A stretch of DNA of 64,000 nucleotides. Source: JBEKCP01 sp049509515. GTDB taxonomy: Bacteria > Planctomycetota > Planctomycetia > Pirellulales > Thermoguttaceae. Position numbers and translations under genes: made by a program. The stretch spans positions 1 to 64,000 of the forward strand of contig JBEKZV010000018.1 of NCBI GenBank assembly GCA_049509515.1. Reading direction: 5' to 3'. Under the pieces are notes generated by a model. The model was not told the DNA's origin, ran no database searches, and was given only the letters and a program-made list of their open reading frames with translations. Shown in pieces: positions 26,601 to 34,454 of this stretch (the stretch's first letter is position 1; each line of letters begins with the position of its first letter).

Positions 26601-27235
26601 TTCTGCTGGTTGATGGCCGTGACCACGTCCATGCCGCTGAGGCTCAGGGCGGCCATCTTGTCCGCGTCGAGCCAAACGCGCATGCTGTAGTCGCGCTGGC
26701 CGAGGTACGTTATCCCGGCGACGCCGGGGAGCCGGCCCAGCTCGTCCCTGACGTTCACCGTGGCGTAATTGCTCAGCCACAGGTCGTCGTACTTGCCGCC
26801 GGGCGAAACCAGGTTGACGATCATCAGCGTGTTGGGGGACATCTTCTTGACGTTGATGCCCTCGTTTTGAACCAGGATGGGAATGACGGGCAGCGCCAGC
26901 GACACGCGGTTCTGCACCAGCACCTGGGCCATGTCCGAGTCCGTGCCCAGCTTGAACGTCACGGTCAGGTTGTAGGCGCCGTCGTTGGTGGAGCGCGACG
27001 ACATGTAGGCCATGCCCTCGACGCCGCTCACCTGCTCCTCGATCGGCGCCGCCACGGTGTCTTGCACGGTCAAGGCGTTGGCGCCCGGATAGAGGGCCGT
27101 CACGAGCACGGTCGGCGGCGTGACCTCCGGGTACTGGGCCATGGGCAGCGTGAACACGGCCACTCCGCCCGCCAGCACGAAAACGACGGAGATGACCGTG
27201 GAGAAGATGGGACGATCGACAAAGAAGCGGATCAC
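23687..27235 (-). CDS. RND inner-membrane efflux pump (HAE1 type), second of a tandem pair
   Basis: A 1182-residue proton-driven transporter of the AcrB/MexB type. Start is GTG at 27235, overlapping the stop of the upstream pump (GTGA). It opens MIRFFVDRPIFSTVISVVF, then YPEVTPPTVLV. Proton-relay and signature regions are present: GIVVDDAIVVLENIER, FIPQQDKGY and the final VIAQGAGAEMRKALGVAVFSGM. At residues 255-289 a Ser/Gly/Ala-rich insertion replaces a short turn of the TolC-docking domain. The link between TM6 and TM7 contains additional hydrophobic segments (ALPWWIFGIVGGALTYYAV and LPGWLLGAIVSAVYIAPGA), suggesting extra membrane helices. Length exceeds the usual 1040. Confidence 0.93.
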   Translation of the reverse strand: MIRFFVDRPIFSTVISVVFVLAGGVAVFTLPMAQYPEVTPPTVLVTALYPGANALTVQDTVAAPIEEQVSGVEGMAYMSSRSTNDGAYNLTVTFKLGTDSDMAQVLVQNRVSLALPVIPILVQNEGINVKKMSPNTLMIVNLVSPGGKYDDLWLSNYATVNVRDELGRLPGVAGITYLGQRDYSMRVWLDADKMAALSLSGMDVVTAINQQNVQVSAGQIGQQPVPKGQQFQLTINTLGRLVDPDQFANIILKADLGNPQGPASTASTSAAGAQGGSSGAGGSSSPVAGIVRLRDVARVEQGSQQYDQSCTLDGKPSVALSIYQLPGSNALDTAGGVYAKMKELKTRFPDDLDYEIVYDTTPFIRESVNEVFYTLRDAVLLVAIVVLVFLQDWKAMILPMIDVPVSLIGTFAIMAAMGFTLNNLTLFGLVLAIGIVVDDAIVVLENIERLIATGLDARTATIKAMDEITGPVLAITLVLSSVFIPCCFLGGVSGQFFRQFAVTISVSTIISAVNALTMTPSRAVVIFRTEEGAKGGHRNEALPWWIFGIVGGALTYYAVPSILARTFDLGAALRGHGNTLPGWLLGAIVSAVYIAPGALAGGVVGWFVIRPVNAVLGFLFGGFNRWFDWMTGLYGRGVGRTLRLSAMVLAIYGGLLGMTYWQFQRTPTGFIPQQDKGYLLLNVQLPDSASVERTQAAVALIEKIARGDPNDPEHYPGIRGIAHTVGLAGQSLILNANAPNLGSMYVLLDPFDQRHDRALRADAIAKTLEEQCHDAVRRAIVSAFGAPPIDGLGTTGGFKLIVEDRGNLGLDQLQRFSERVVARGGKTDGLRDLFNSSGASTPWLYLDIDRTKCVFHGVQVSDIFNTLQVYLGSYYVNNFNQYGRTWQVNIQADAKFRYDVSAIRQLQVRNSLGEMVRLGTLLDVQDKSGPVMIMRYNLYSAAGVNADAEPGTSSGEAVSLMQDIADRELPRSMATEWTDLAFLQLQAGNSAMYFFFLAVVFVFLVLAAQYESWRLPLAVILVVPMCLFCSVVGLQAAGMEINIFTQIGFVVLVGLASKNAILIVEFAKQQQEMGVPRRQATLEACRLRLRPILMTSFAFILGVVPLVIAQGAGAEMRKALGVAVFSGMLGVTFFGIFLTPVFYYVIQWFAEGRATAGTAARAAARPDAGGPQPQQQENEGGA

Positions 27236-30200
27236 GCCTGCGGTCCTCCGTCGGATTCCACGGGGGGAGGGGGCGGAGCAACGGCCGGAGCGGATGCGGC
27301 GACCTTGGGCCCTATTCTGCGATGAACCTCCAGAATCCCCAGCACCACCAGCACGCCGGCGCAGGCGCCGACCACGGCCGCCCAGGGAAGAAGAACGACG
27401 CCGAGCTTGCCCAGCAGGAAGCCGCCCGCCAAGCCGAGCGCGCCTCCCAGGAAGCAGGAGACGATCCACCGCGAGGCGGCGGAAGCGAACAGCCGCGACT
27501 CGCCCAGCCCGATAATGACGTAGAAGAACACCGGCGTCAGGAAGATGCCGAAGAGCGTCACGCCGAACATGCCGCTGAACACGGCGATCCCCAGCGAGCG
27601 GCGCATCTCCGCCCCGGCCCCCGCAGCGGCCATTAAGGGGATGACTCCGAAGATGAAGGCGAACGACGTCATCAGGATCGGCCGCAGCCGCAGCCGCGAG
27701 GCTTCCTTGGTGGCCGCGAATGCCGAGCGGCCCTCCAGGTGCAACTGCTTGGCATATTCGACCACGAGGATCGCATTCTTGCACGCCAGCCCCACGAGCA
27801 CGACCAGGCCGATCTGCACGAAGATGTTGACGTCCCGCTCCGTGAGCAGCACGCCCGCCGCGGAACAGAGCAGACACAACGGCACCACCAGGATGACCGC
27901 CAGCGGCAGCGTCCAGCTCTCGTAGAGCGCCGAGAGGGCGAGGAACACGCTGACGATGGCCAGGAAGAAGACGTAAATCGAGGCGTTGCCCGCGCGCTTC
28001 TGCAGGAACATGAGCTCGGTCCAGTCGGCCTTCATGGAAAGGGGCAAGGCTTCGGACGCGATCCTGTCGATGGTCTGGATGGCCTCGCCCGTGCTGTAGC
28101 CGGTCTTGATGTTGCCGCTGACGGAGGCCGCCGTGTACAGGTTGTAGCGCGGGACGGCGATCGGGCCGGCCATCTCCCGCGGGTGGACCAGGGTGCCCAG
28201 CAGAACCATCTGCCCGAACTTGTTGCGGACCTGGAACAGGTTGAGGTCCTCCGCCCGGTTGCGGTAGGTCCCTTCGGCCTGGACCGTGACCTGCCAGTGA
28301 CGGCCGAAATCGTTGAAACTGTTGACGTAGCTCGAGCCCATGAAGATGTCCAGCGTCTGATTCACGTCGTCCAGCGACACGCCCAGCGATTCGGCCTTGT
28401 CCCGGGCGATGTCGAGGAAGAGCTGCGGCGTCTTGGCGCGGAACTGCGTCGTCACCCGGTTCAGGCCGGGGACCTTGTTCAGTTTATCCTGCAGGTCCTT
28501 GGTGTGCTCCTGCAAGGCCAGCAGACCGAGGTCGCCGCGGTCCTCGATGATGAACTTGAATCCGCCCGCGGTGCCCAGGCCCGGGATCGCCGATGCCCCC
28601 AGCACCGTGAACTGGGCCTCCGGGACCTTCTCGGCACAGGCCTTGTTGAAGCGGTTCATGATCTCCGTGTCGCGGAGCTCCGGTCTTTGCCGCTCGGCAA
28701 AGGGGTCCAGCACGATGAACATCGAGGCGAAATTGGAGCTGTTGGCCTGCAACAGGAACGAGCTGCCCGCAAAGGCGACCGTGTGCGCTATGCCCGGGAT
28801 GCCGGGGTACTGTACGGGGTCGCTCGGGTCGCCGTGGGCGATCTTTTCGATCTTGGCGACGACCGCTTTGGTTCGCTCCAAGGACGCCGAGTCGGGCAGT
28901 TGGATGTTGGCGATCAGCCGGCCCTGGTCCTGCTGCGGAATGAAACCGGTCGGCGCCCTTTGGAACACCGCGTAGGTCAATGCCAGCAAGCCGCCGTAGA
29001 CCAGCAATACGATCACGCAGACGCGCAACAATCCGCCCACGGAAAAAGCATAGCCCGACGACATCCGGTCGAAGTAGTGGTTGAACTTCCGAAAGAACCA
29101 GCCCAAGACGGGGTTCACCCGGCCGATGACCAGCCAACCGGCGGCGCCGCCGGCCACGCCGCCGGGAATGAAGAAGACGGCCGCCGGGAGCCAGGACGGC
29201 CACGCTCCGTCGCCGGCGGAGCCTTCCGCCGCCCCGGGCGCGGGCAGGCCGAAATGACCGGCCAGGAATTCTCGCGCCGCCCACAGCGTGAGCAGTCCGC
29301 CCGCGACGCCGAAGATCCACCACGGCAAGGCTTCGCGGCGGAGCTCGCGGCCCGCGCGTCCCTCCTCGGTCTTGAAGAGCAGGACGGCCCGCGACGGGGT
29401 CATGGTGACCGCATTCACGGCCGAGATGACCGTCGAGACGGAAATCGTCAAGGCGAACTGGCGGAAGAACTGGCCCGTGATGCCACTGAGGAACGCGCAG
29501 GGCACGAAGACCGCGCACAGCACCAAGGCCACCGCGATGATCGGCCCGGTCACTTCCTCCATGGCCTTGATGGTGGCCGTGCGGACGTCATGGCCCCGGG
29601 CGAGCATCCGCTCGATGTTCTCCAGCACGACGATGGCGTCGTCCACGACGATGCCGATCGCCAGCACCAGTCCGAACAGCGAGATGTTGTTCAAGCTGAA
29701 GTTCATGGCGGCCATGATGGCGAACGTGCCGATGATCGAAACTGGCACGTCGATCATCGGCAGGATCATGGCCTTCCAGTCCTGCAGGAAGACGAGCACC
29801 ACCAAACCCACCAGCCCCACGGCCTCCAACATGGTGACGACCACGTCTTGGACGGATTCGCGAATGTAGGGCGTGGTGTCGTAGCCGATGGCATAATCCA
29901 GTCCGTCCGGGAAGCGCGTTTTCAGTTCCTCCATCTTCCTGCGCACCGCGTCGGCCGCGTCGAGCGCGTTGGCGTCGGGACGCTGGTAGACGCTCAGCCC
30001 CACGGACGGATACCCGTCAAAGCTGCACGATGCGTTGTAATTCTGCGCGCCCAGCTCGATGCGGGCCACGTCGCGCATGCGGACGACGCCGAACGACGGC
30101 TGGCCCGGCCCGCGGTCCTGTGTTACGCCGTTATTGACCCCGACGGCGGCGGCCGGGGAGCCGCCGGTCGATGTCGTCGCCGCACCACCCGTCGCCGCGC

Positions 30201-31326
30201 CGCCCGTCGCCGCGCCGCCCGTCATGCCGCCTCCCCCGGTCGAGCCGCCGCCGCCCGCGCTGGCGCCGCCGCCCGTGCTCGCGCCGCCGCCCGTGCTCAC
30301 GCCGCCGGTCGTTGGGGCCGCCGCTGACTGGCTGGTTGTGGAGGCGGAATCGGTCGTGGAATCGCCCGTCGTGCCGCCGCCCGTCGTGGAATCGCCCGTC
30401 GTGGAATCGCCCGTCGTGGAGCCACCCGTCGTCCCGCCGCCCGTTGTGCCGCCGGCCGCCGCGGCCGAGGAAGAACCGGCGGCGCCGGCGCTCGGCAGGC
30501 CGAAGTTGCCGCGGGGCGGCGCCATGGTCGTGCGGAAGAACGGCGGCAAGGCGCTCATGCCGGCCTTGACGATGATGTCGCCGAATTGCTCCGGCGTGTT
30601 GAGGCGGCCCAAGGTGTCGATGGGCAGCTCCCAGGCTTGACTCGCAGAAGTAGGCGGCGCGCCGATCCAACCCGCCGGCGCATCCAGGTTCTGGTTGCGT
30701 ATCGCGGCGGCTACATCCGGGGCGGTAATGCTGCACGCCGCCATCTTCTGCGGGTCGAGCCAGCAGCGGATGCTGTAGTCGCGCTGTCCCTGGTAGGTGA
30801 TGTCGGACACGCCGGGCACGCGCAACAGCTCGTCGCGGACGTGGATCGTGGCGTAGTTGCTCAGGTAGATGTCGTTGTAGCGGCCGTCCTTGGACAAGAA
30901 GTTCACGATCATCAGGATGTCGGGCGTTTTCTTGCGGATCGTGATTCCCTGGTTTTGCACCTCGATCGGCAACTGCGGCATGGCCAGCGCCACGCGATTC
31001 TGCACCTTGACCACCGCCGTGTTCAGGTCGGTGCCGATGTCGAAGGTCACCGTCAGCGAGTACGTGCCGTCGTTGCCCGATTGCGACGACATGTACAACA
31101 TGCCCTCGACGCCGTTGACCTGCTGCTCGATCGGGGCGCCGACCGTGTCCGCCACGACCTGGGCGCTGGCGCCGGGATAGCTGATCGATATGTTCACGCC
31201 GGGAGGCGTGATGTGCGGGTACTGTGCGACCGGCAGGAACAAGAGCGCGATCCCGCCGATCAAGGTGATGACGACCGACAGCACCGTCGCGAAGATCGGG
31301 CGGTCGATAAAGAATCGCGAGATCAT
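27232..31326 (-). CDS. RND inner-membrane efflux pump (HAE1 type), first of a tandem pair
   Basis: A 1364-residue AcrB-like pump, over 300 residues longer than usual. It starts MISRFFIDRPIFATVLSVV at ATG 31326, ten bases after the adaptor's stop. Core motifs: GIVVDDAIVVLENIER, FIPQQDQGR, MAAAGAGAEMRRSLGIAVFSGM. Extra length comes from three places: a low-complexity Gly/Thr/Ser segment (about residues 256-412) in the docking domain, extra hydrophobic segments in the central TM6-TM7 link, and a C-terminal extension with two more hydrophobic stretches and a Pro-rich tail. It is co-transcribed with the adaptor and the second pump. Together they may form a heteromeric pump as in MdtBC, or two alternatives sharing one adaptor. 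Confidence 0.93.
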   Translation of the reverse strand: MISRFFIDRPIFATVLSVVITLIGGIALLFLPVAQYPHITPPGVNISISYPGASAQVVADTVGAPIEQQVNGVEGMLYMSSQSGNDGTYSLTVTFDIGTDLNTAVVKVQNRVALAMPQLPIEVQNQGITIRKKTPDILMIVNFLSKDGRYNDIYLSNYATIHVRDELLRVPGVSDITYQGQRDYSIRCWLDPQKMAACSITAPDVAAAIRNQNLDAPAGWIGAPPTSASQAWELPIDTLGRLNTPEQFGDIIVKAGMSALPPFFRTTMAPPRGNFGLPSAGAAGSSSAAAAGGTTGGGTTGGSTTGDSTTGDSTTGGGTTGDSTTDSASTTSQSAAAPTTGGVSTGGGASTGGGASAGGGGSTGGGGMTGGAATGGAATGGAATTSTGGSPAAAVGVNNGVTQDRGPGQPSFGVVRMRDVARIELGAQNYNASCSFDGYPSVGLSVYQRPDANALDAADAVRRKMEELKTRFPDGLDYAIGYDTTPYIRESVQDVVVTMLEAVGLVGLVVLVFLQDWKAMILPMIDVPVSIIGTFAIMAAMNFSLNNISLFGLVLAIGIVVDDAIVVLENIERMLARGHDVRTATIKAMEEVTGPIIAVALVLCAVFVPCAFLSGITGQFFRQFALTISVSTVISAVNAVTMTPSRAVLLFKTEEGRAGRELRREALPWWIFGVAGGLLTLWAAREFLAGHFGLPAPGAAEGSAGDGAWPSWLPAAVFFIPGGVAGGAAGWLVIGRVNPVLGWFFRKFNHYFDRMSSGYAFSVGGLLRVCVIVLLVYGGLLALTYAVFQRAPTGFIPQQDQGRLIANIQLPDSASLERTKAVVAKIEKIAHGDPSDPVQYPGIPGIAHTVAFAGSSFLLQANSSNFASMFIVLDPFAERQRPELRDTEIMNRFNKACAEKVPEAQFTVLGASAIPGLGTAGGFKFIIEDRGDLGLLALQEHTKDLQDKLNKVPGLNRVTTQFRAKTPQLFLDIARDKAESLGVSLDDVNQTLDIFMGSSYVNSFNDFGRHWQVTVQAEGTYRNRAEDLNLFQVRNKFGQMVLLGTLVHPREMAGPIAVPRYNLYTAASVSGNIKTGYSTGEAIQTIDRIASEALPLSMKADWTELMFLQKRAGNASIYVFFLAIVSVFLALSALYESWTLPLAVILVVPLCLLCSAAGVLLTERDVNIFVQIGLVVLVGLACKNAILVVEYAKQLHLEGRSAFAATKEASRLRLRPILMTSFAFIFGVIPLMAAAGAGAEMRRSLGIAVFSGMFGVTLFGIFLTPVFFYVIIGLGESRLFASAASRWIVSCFLGGALGLAGGFLLGKLGVVLLPWAAVVGACAGVLVVLGILEVHRRIGPKVAASAPAVAPPPPPVESDGGPQA
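30142..30486. repeat. In-frame minisatellite inside the first RND pump gene
   Basis: Imperfect repeats of short units encode Gly-Gly-Thr-Thr, Gly-Asp-Ser-Thr-Thr and Gly-Gly-Ala tracts. The clearest unit on the plus strand is GTCGTGGAATCGCCC, repeated near 30350-30430. All unit changes keep the frame, so the region can grow or shrink without breaking the gene. Confidence 0.8.
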
Positions 31327-31336
31327 GAAGACCGCT

Positions 31337-32824
31337 TCAGTCCTTGGGTTTTCCGGTTGCGGAGGGAGCGGGCTTCGCTCGGCCGGCCGCCGGCGGTGCG
31401 GCCTCGGACGGCCCTCCAAGCGTCGGCATCTGCCTCTCGTCCGGCTCGACTTTCATTTTCGGGCGCACTTGCTGTATCCCGCCCACGACGACCAAATCAT
31501 CCAGCTTGATTTCGCCCTCCACCACGCGGAGGCCGTCCTGCTGCAAGGGTCCCGTCTCGACGCTGCGGGTCTGGACTCTGTTATTCTGCGGGTCGAGGAC
31601 GTAGACGTACTTGTGTCCCTGTTCCGACTGAATGGCCCGATCGATGACCAGCAGCGCCTTGTGCGGCTCGTCGATCGGCAGCCGGACGCGCACGAACATG
31701 CCGGGCGAGAACATCCACCGCCGGGTGTTCGTGCCTGGAACTGCGGCTTTTTCCGCGGACGAAGCCTTCGATTCCGCCGCGCTCGCATCCTTCCGTGCGG
31801 TGCCGGCGCCTCCAGCGGCGGCCTTTTCCGCGGACGAGGCCTTCGATTCCGCCGCGCTCGCATCCTTGGCGGCAGGAATCAGCCTGGAGTTGGCGAACTT
31901 GGCACGCATGGTGATGCTTCCCGTCGTGGAGTTCACCTGATTGTCGACGAAGTTGACCGTTCCTTTGTGCGGGAAACCGTCCTCGTTTTGAAACCCCAGC
32001 AGAACGGCGATGTCTCCGTCCGCCGGCGCCGTGGTCTTGCCTGCCGAGATCGCCGCGCCGATCCGCAAATAGGTGCGTTCATCCATGTTGAAATACGCGT
32101 ACATCGGGTCCAGCGACACGACGGTCGTCAAGAGCGTCTGATCCTGGTTCACCAAATTCCCCTGGGTGAGGTAATAGCGGCTCACCTGGCCGTCGACCGG
32201 GGACACGACTTGCGTAAACTCCTTGTTCAGATTGTAGACTTCCAGGCTCTTCTTTTGAGCGTCCACGCGGGCCTTGGCTTCGGCGACAGCCGCCTTGTAC
32301 TGGTCCAGTGCCTGTTGGCTGACGGCGCCGGGCGTCGTCTTGTCGAGGGCCTGGTAGCGGGCCAAGGTGGTCTTCGCCAGCTCGAGTTGCTCCTCGTTCA
32401 GCTTGACTTGGCTCTTGGCCTGATCGAGCTGTGCCTGGTACGGGCGCGGATCGATCTCGAACAAGACTTGCCCGGCTTTGACTTCCGATCCTTCCTGGAA
32501 AAGCGGCGGCAGCAGGTAGCCGGTGACCCGAGCGACGATATTGACCGAGTCGACGGCGTCCGTCCGGCCGGTGAAGTCCACATAGTCGGTGACGGTCCGC
32601 TCGTCGGGATGGCTCACCGGCACGACGGGGATCTCGGTCGGGCCGACTTCACGGGTCTTCGACCGGCAACCCGCCGCTGCCGCCGCGATCAGGAGGCCGG
32701 AGAGAACCACGGAAGACCTCCCCGCCCCGCCCGCACCGCGAGCGAGGGAATTCCACCCCGGCCTCGCGTGCGGTGCGGGTGGCCAGGGGAGCGAAGAAAC
32801 GCGTGCCCGGATCCAGGGACTCAT
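31337..32824 (-). CDS. RND periplasmic adaptor lipoprotein (HlyD/MFP family)
   Basis: A 495-residue membrane-fusion protein linking the RND pumps with the outer-membrane channel. ATG 32824 has a GGAG site; a longer frame to 32902 was not used. The N-terminus contains a hydrophobic segment and an AAAGC lipobox. Then come the barrel and lipoyl halves (DYVDFTGRTDAVDSVNIVARVTGYL, FEIDPRPYQAQLDQAKSQV), the coiled-coil hairpin and FTQVVSPVDGQVSR. Around residues 318-363 a duplicated Ala/Ser/Lys/Glu-rich segment (DASAAESKASSAEKAA twice) is inserted before FSPGMFVRVRLPI, in the beta-barrel. First gene of the adaptor-pump-pump operon. Confidence 0.92.
   Translation of the reverse strand: MSPWIRARVSSLPWPPAPHARPGWNSLARGAGGAGRSSVVLSGLLIAAAAAGCRSKTREVGPTEIPVVPVSHPDERTVTDYVDFTGRTDAVDSVNIVARVTGYLLPPLFQEGSEVKAGQVLFEIDPRPYQAQLDQAKSQVKLNEEQLELAKTTLARYQALDKTTPGAVSQQALDQYKAAVAEAKARVDAQKKSLEVYNLNKEFTQVVSPVDGQVSRYYLTQGNLVNQDQTLLTTVVSLDPMYAYFNMDERTYLRIGAAISAGKTTAPADGDIAVLLGFQNEDGFPHKGTVNFVDNQVNSTTGSITMRAKFANSRLIPAAKDASAAESKASSAEKAAAGGAGTARKDASAAESKASSAEKAAVPGTNTRRWMFSPGMFVRVRLPIDEPHKALLVIDRAIQSEQGHKYVYVLDPQNNRVQTRSVETGPLQQDGLRVVEGEIKLDDLVVVGGIQQVRPKMKVEPDERQMPTLGGPSEAAPPAAGRAKPAPSATGKPKD
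31749..31867. repeat. 44-bp direct repeat inside the RND adaptor gene
   Basis: Copies 31749-31792 and 31824-31867 differ at one base and are offset by 75 bases (25 codons, in frame). They encode the duplicated DASAAESKASSAEKAA segment. Confidence 0.85.
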
Positions 32825-32984
32825 GCGATCTCCTTTTTCAGACGCGCCGCCGGGGGGAAAAGCCCGTAGGGTCAGAATACGATTCCCAGCCGCAACTGTC
32901 AAGTATCACTCGACTTGCGGTGGTGCGACGGACCGTCGTTTCGACCGGTTGACAGGGGAACTGCCGGCGGGCGGTGGTAGTGGT

Positions 32985-33977
32985 TCAAGATAGTGTTGCC
33001 AGCCGGTCGAGCAACTCACCCAGACTCCAGATGTGATCGGCCAGCCCGGCGGCCATTGCGGGGGTCATCGGCTGTCCCTTCGCGCCCCTCGGACCCTTGG
33101 ATAGCGTCATGTGAGGCCGGCAGAAATTGTAGTGAAGGAACCACAGAGCTAGGTGGTGTTCGTGGTTGGCCCATTTCTTGCTGAAAGCGTTGGTCAACCG
33201 GGTCATTCGGCGGACCCCCATCCGAACCGAAAGGTTGCTCCGTTCGATATGGCTGGTGCAAGCCTGTTCCATGTCGGGCCTGCCCCACACTTCGATCTTG
33301 CGGATGCCGGTTATCGTCGCCGGGCTGTAGCGTGCCTCTGCCTTGGCGTCCTTGGCCTTGCCGTATTGCTTGATTAGTTGGGCAAAGTCCACGTTGCCAG
33401 AGAACGCCTCGGGGATTACCCGGGCGTAGGGCTGGAACCCGTCCGTGGTGAGTTGGAGACGGCCGGAGGTAGCAGTCCGCAGCTTGTCGGCGAATACGAT
33501 GGTCTCGGTTTGGTCGCGCCGCCCCAAGTGCCACGCGAGAATGAGCTTGGTATCGCGTTCGATGGCGAAGAAGGTATAGGCATCCCCGCTGTAGCCCCCG
33601 ATGCCCTTTGCCACGCACGTCTTTTCTTTCGCGTAAACGAACCCCCACACCTCGTCCACCTGGACGTTGCTGGCCGGCAGGTTCCGCATGGTCAGCGTCC
33701 AGTAGTATTGGGCGCGGCCGCCCACAAGCTCCAGGAGCCGCAGAATCGAGTTCTTGGCGATGCCGGTCAACCGGACCGTGGAACGGATCGACACCCCTTC
33801 CAGGAGCATCTGGAGGACTTGGCGGGCCCTGGCGGGGTCGATCCGCATTTCCCCAATGGGCCGGGGGCGTTTCGCGGTCCAAGTGGCCCCGCAGAGTCGG
33901 CAGCGGAAACGCTGGTTGCCCTTGCGGTCACGACCGAAGCGCTTGGAATCCTTGTGCGGGCAGGCGGGGGCTATCAT
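32985..33977 (-). mobile_element. IS1-like family transposase gene
   Basis: A 330-residue transposase in one frame. An N-terminal zinc-finger-like region (C6PHKDSKRFG and CRLCGATWT) is followed by a helix-turn-helix (EGVSIRSTVRLTGIAKNSILRLLE). The catalytic core then has D108 in QVDEVWGFVYAK, D179 in LTTDGFQPY and E245 in SHIERSNLSVRM, matching the acidic triad of the IS1-type transposases common in many phyla. The C-terminal FSKKWANHEHHLALWFLHYNFCRPHMTL is also typical. The gene looks intact. I could not identify terminal inverted repeats, so element ends are undefined. An outward promoter with operator lies about 150 bases upstream and would transcribe it. Confidence 0.88.
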
Positions 33978-34110
33978 ACGACCAGCCTTTGCAGTTGGGG
34001 CCGGTCGGCGGTAGAATACTGCTGTCTAGACGGTATTCGGGCCGATGGCCTGGGTACAAAGTCGCCCCGCTGGCGTTAGCGCGTCGGCGGGGTTTCTTGT
34101 TGATTCTCAT
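33928..34110 (-). CDS. Short leader frame upstream of the transposase (doubtful)
   Basis: A 60-codon frame begins 11 bases after a predicted start site, with GAGG seven bases before the ATG. It starts MRINKKPRRRANASG and overlaps the transposase start by 50 bases in another frame. It could be a translated leader that affects transposase expression, or the beginning of a gene broken by the element. The protein resembles nothing I know. Confidence 0.3.
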   Translation of the reverse strand: MRINKKPRRRANASGATLYPGHRPEYRLDSSILPPTGPNCKGWSYDSPRLPAQGFQALRS

Positions 34111-34127
34111 TTTCAGCCTCTACTACT

Positions 34128-34155
34128 ATTGTACCGACATTAGCAATACAGTCAA
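34128..34155 (-). promoter_or_regulatory. Predicted sigma-70 promoter towards the transposase
   Basis: On the minus strand TTGACT (34155-34150), 16-base spacer, TACAAT (34133-34128). Expected start near 34121, followed by AGAGG and an ATG at 34110. Confidence 0.6.
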
Positions 34156-34160
34156 TAGGC

Positions 34161-34189
34161 TTGACGAATTATTTTTGTGTCGGTACAAT
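34161..34189 (+). promoter_or_regulatory. Predicted sigma-70 promoter giving a leaderless mRNA
   Basis: TTGACG (34161-34166), 17-base spacer, TACAAT (34184-34189). The expected first transcribed base is the A of the ATG at 34196, so the ribbon-helix-helix mRNA would have no 5' leader, and no ribosome site exists in the six bases between. Confidence 0.7.
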
Positions 34190-34195
34190 AGCAGT

Positions 34196-34411
34196 ATGGT
34201 CAAACCAAGGGGCAGACCCCCAAAAGAGAGGGGATCGACGAAAACCCGCTATCTCCAGGTCCGGGTGAGCGATCCTGAAAAAACAGCGTTCGATGCCGCG
34301 GCCGGCTTGGCTGGACTCGACGTGTCGGCCTGGGTGCGGGAGCGGCTGAGACTGGCCGCACGGAGCGAACTGGAAGGATACGGGAAGCCTGTATCCTTCC
34401 TCAAGAAATAG
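34196..34411 (+). CDS. Small ribbon-helix-helix DNA-binding protein
   Basis: A 71-residue basic protein: MVKPRGRPPKERGSTKTR, then a strand YLQVRVSDPEKTAFDAAAGLAG and a helix VSAWVRERLRLAARSELE. A short strand followed by two helices is the CopG/Arc-type pattern, seen in antitoxins, plasmid mobilisation accessory proteins and repressors. Its ATG coincides with the predicted transcription start. The twin operator upstream suggests autoregulation and shared control of the divergent transposase gene. No toxin-like gene is adjacent on the same strand. A strong hairpin follows two bases after the stop. Confidence 0.7.
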   Translation: MVKPRGRPPKERGSTKTRYLQVRVSDPEKTAFDAAAGLAGLDVSAWVRERLRLAARSELEGYGKPVSFLKK

Positions 34412-34412
34412 G

Positions 34413-34447
34413 AAACGGCCCACGGGCAAGCGTCCCGTGGACCGTTT
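34413..34447 (+). terminator. Predicted Rho-independent terminator after the ribbon-helix-helix gene
   Basis: AAACGGCCCACGGG, loop CAAGCGT, CCCGTGGACCGTTT: a 14-pair stem with one mismatch, followed by a weak T-tract. It begins two bases after the stop codon and isolates the gene from the tRNA eight bases on. Confidence 0.65.
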
Positions 34448-34454
34448 TCGTTGC

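Larger units (their letters stand above)
34126..34191. promoter_or_regulatory. Twin operator: perfect 14-bp inverted repeat around divergent promoters
   Basis: CTATTGTACCGACA at 34126-34139 and its exact reverse complement TGTCGGTACAATAG at 34178-34191. The arms start 52 bases apart, about five helical turns, and each contains the -10 box (TACAAT) of the promoter reading out on its side. A repressor bound to both arms would silence both directions. The obvious candidate is the small ribbon-helix-helix protein encoded at 34196. Confidence 0.75.

Noticed and set aside
23615..27325. 1236-codon plus-strand frame antisense to the RND pumps
   Set aside because: Composition (Arg, Gly, Asp, His, Gln-rich) is that of an antisense shadow; the minus strand encodes an obvious pump.
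32960..34030. Terminal inverted repeats of the IS1-like element
   Set aside because: Candidate ends on both sides were compared and share no convincing inverted similarity, so no boundaries are given.
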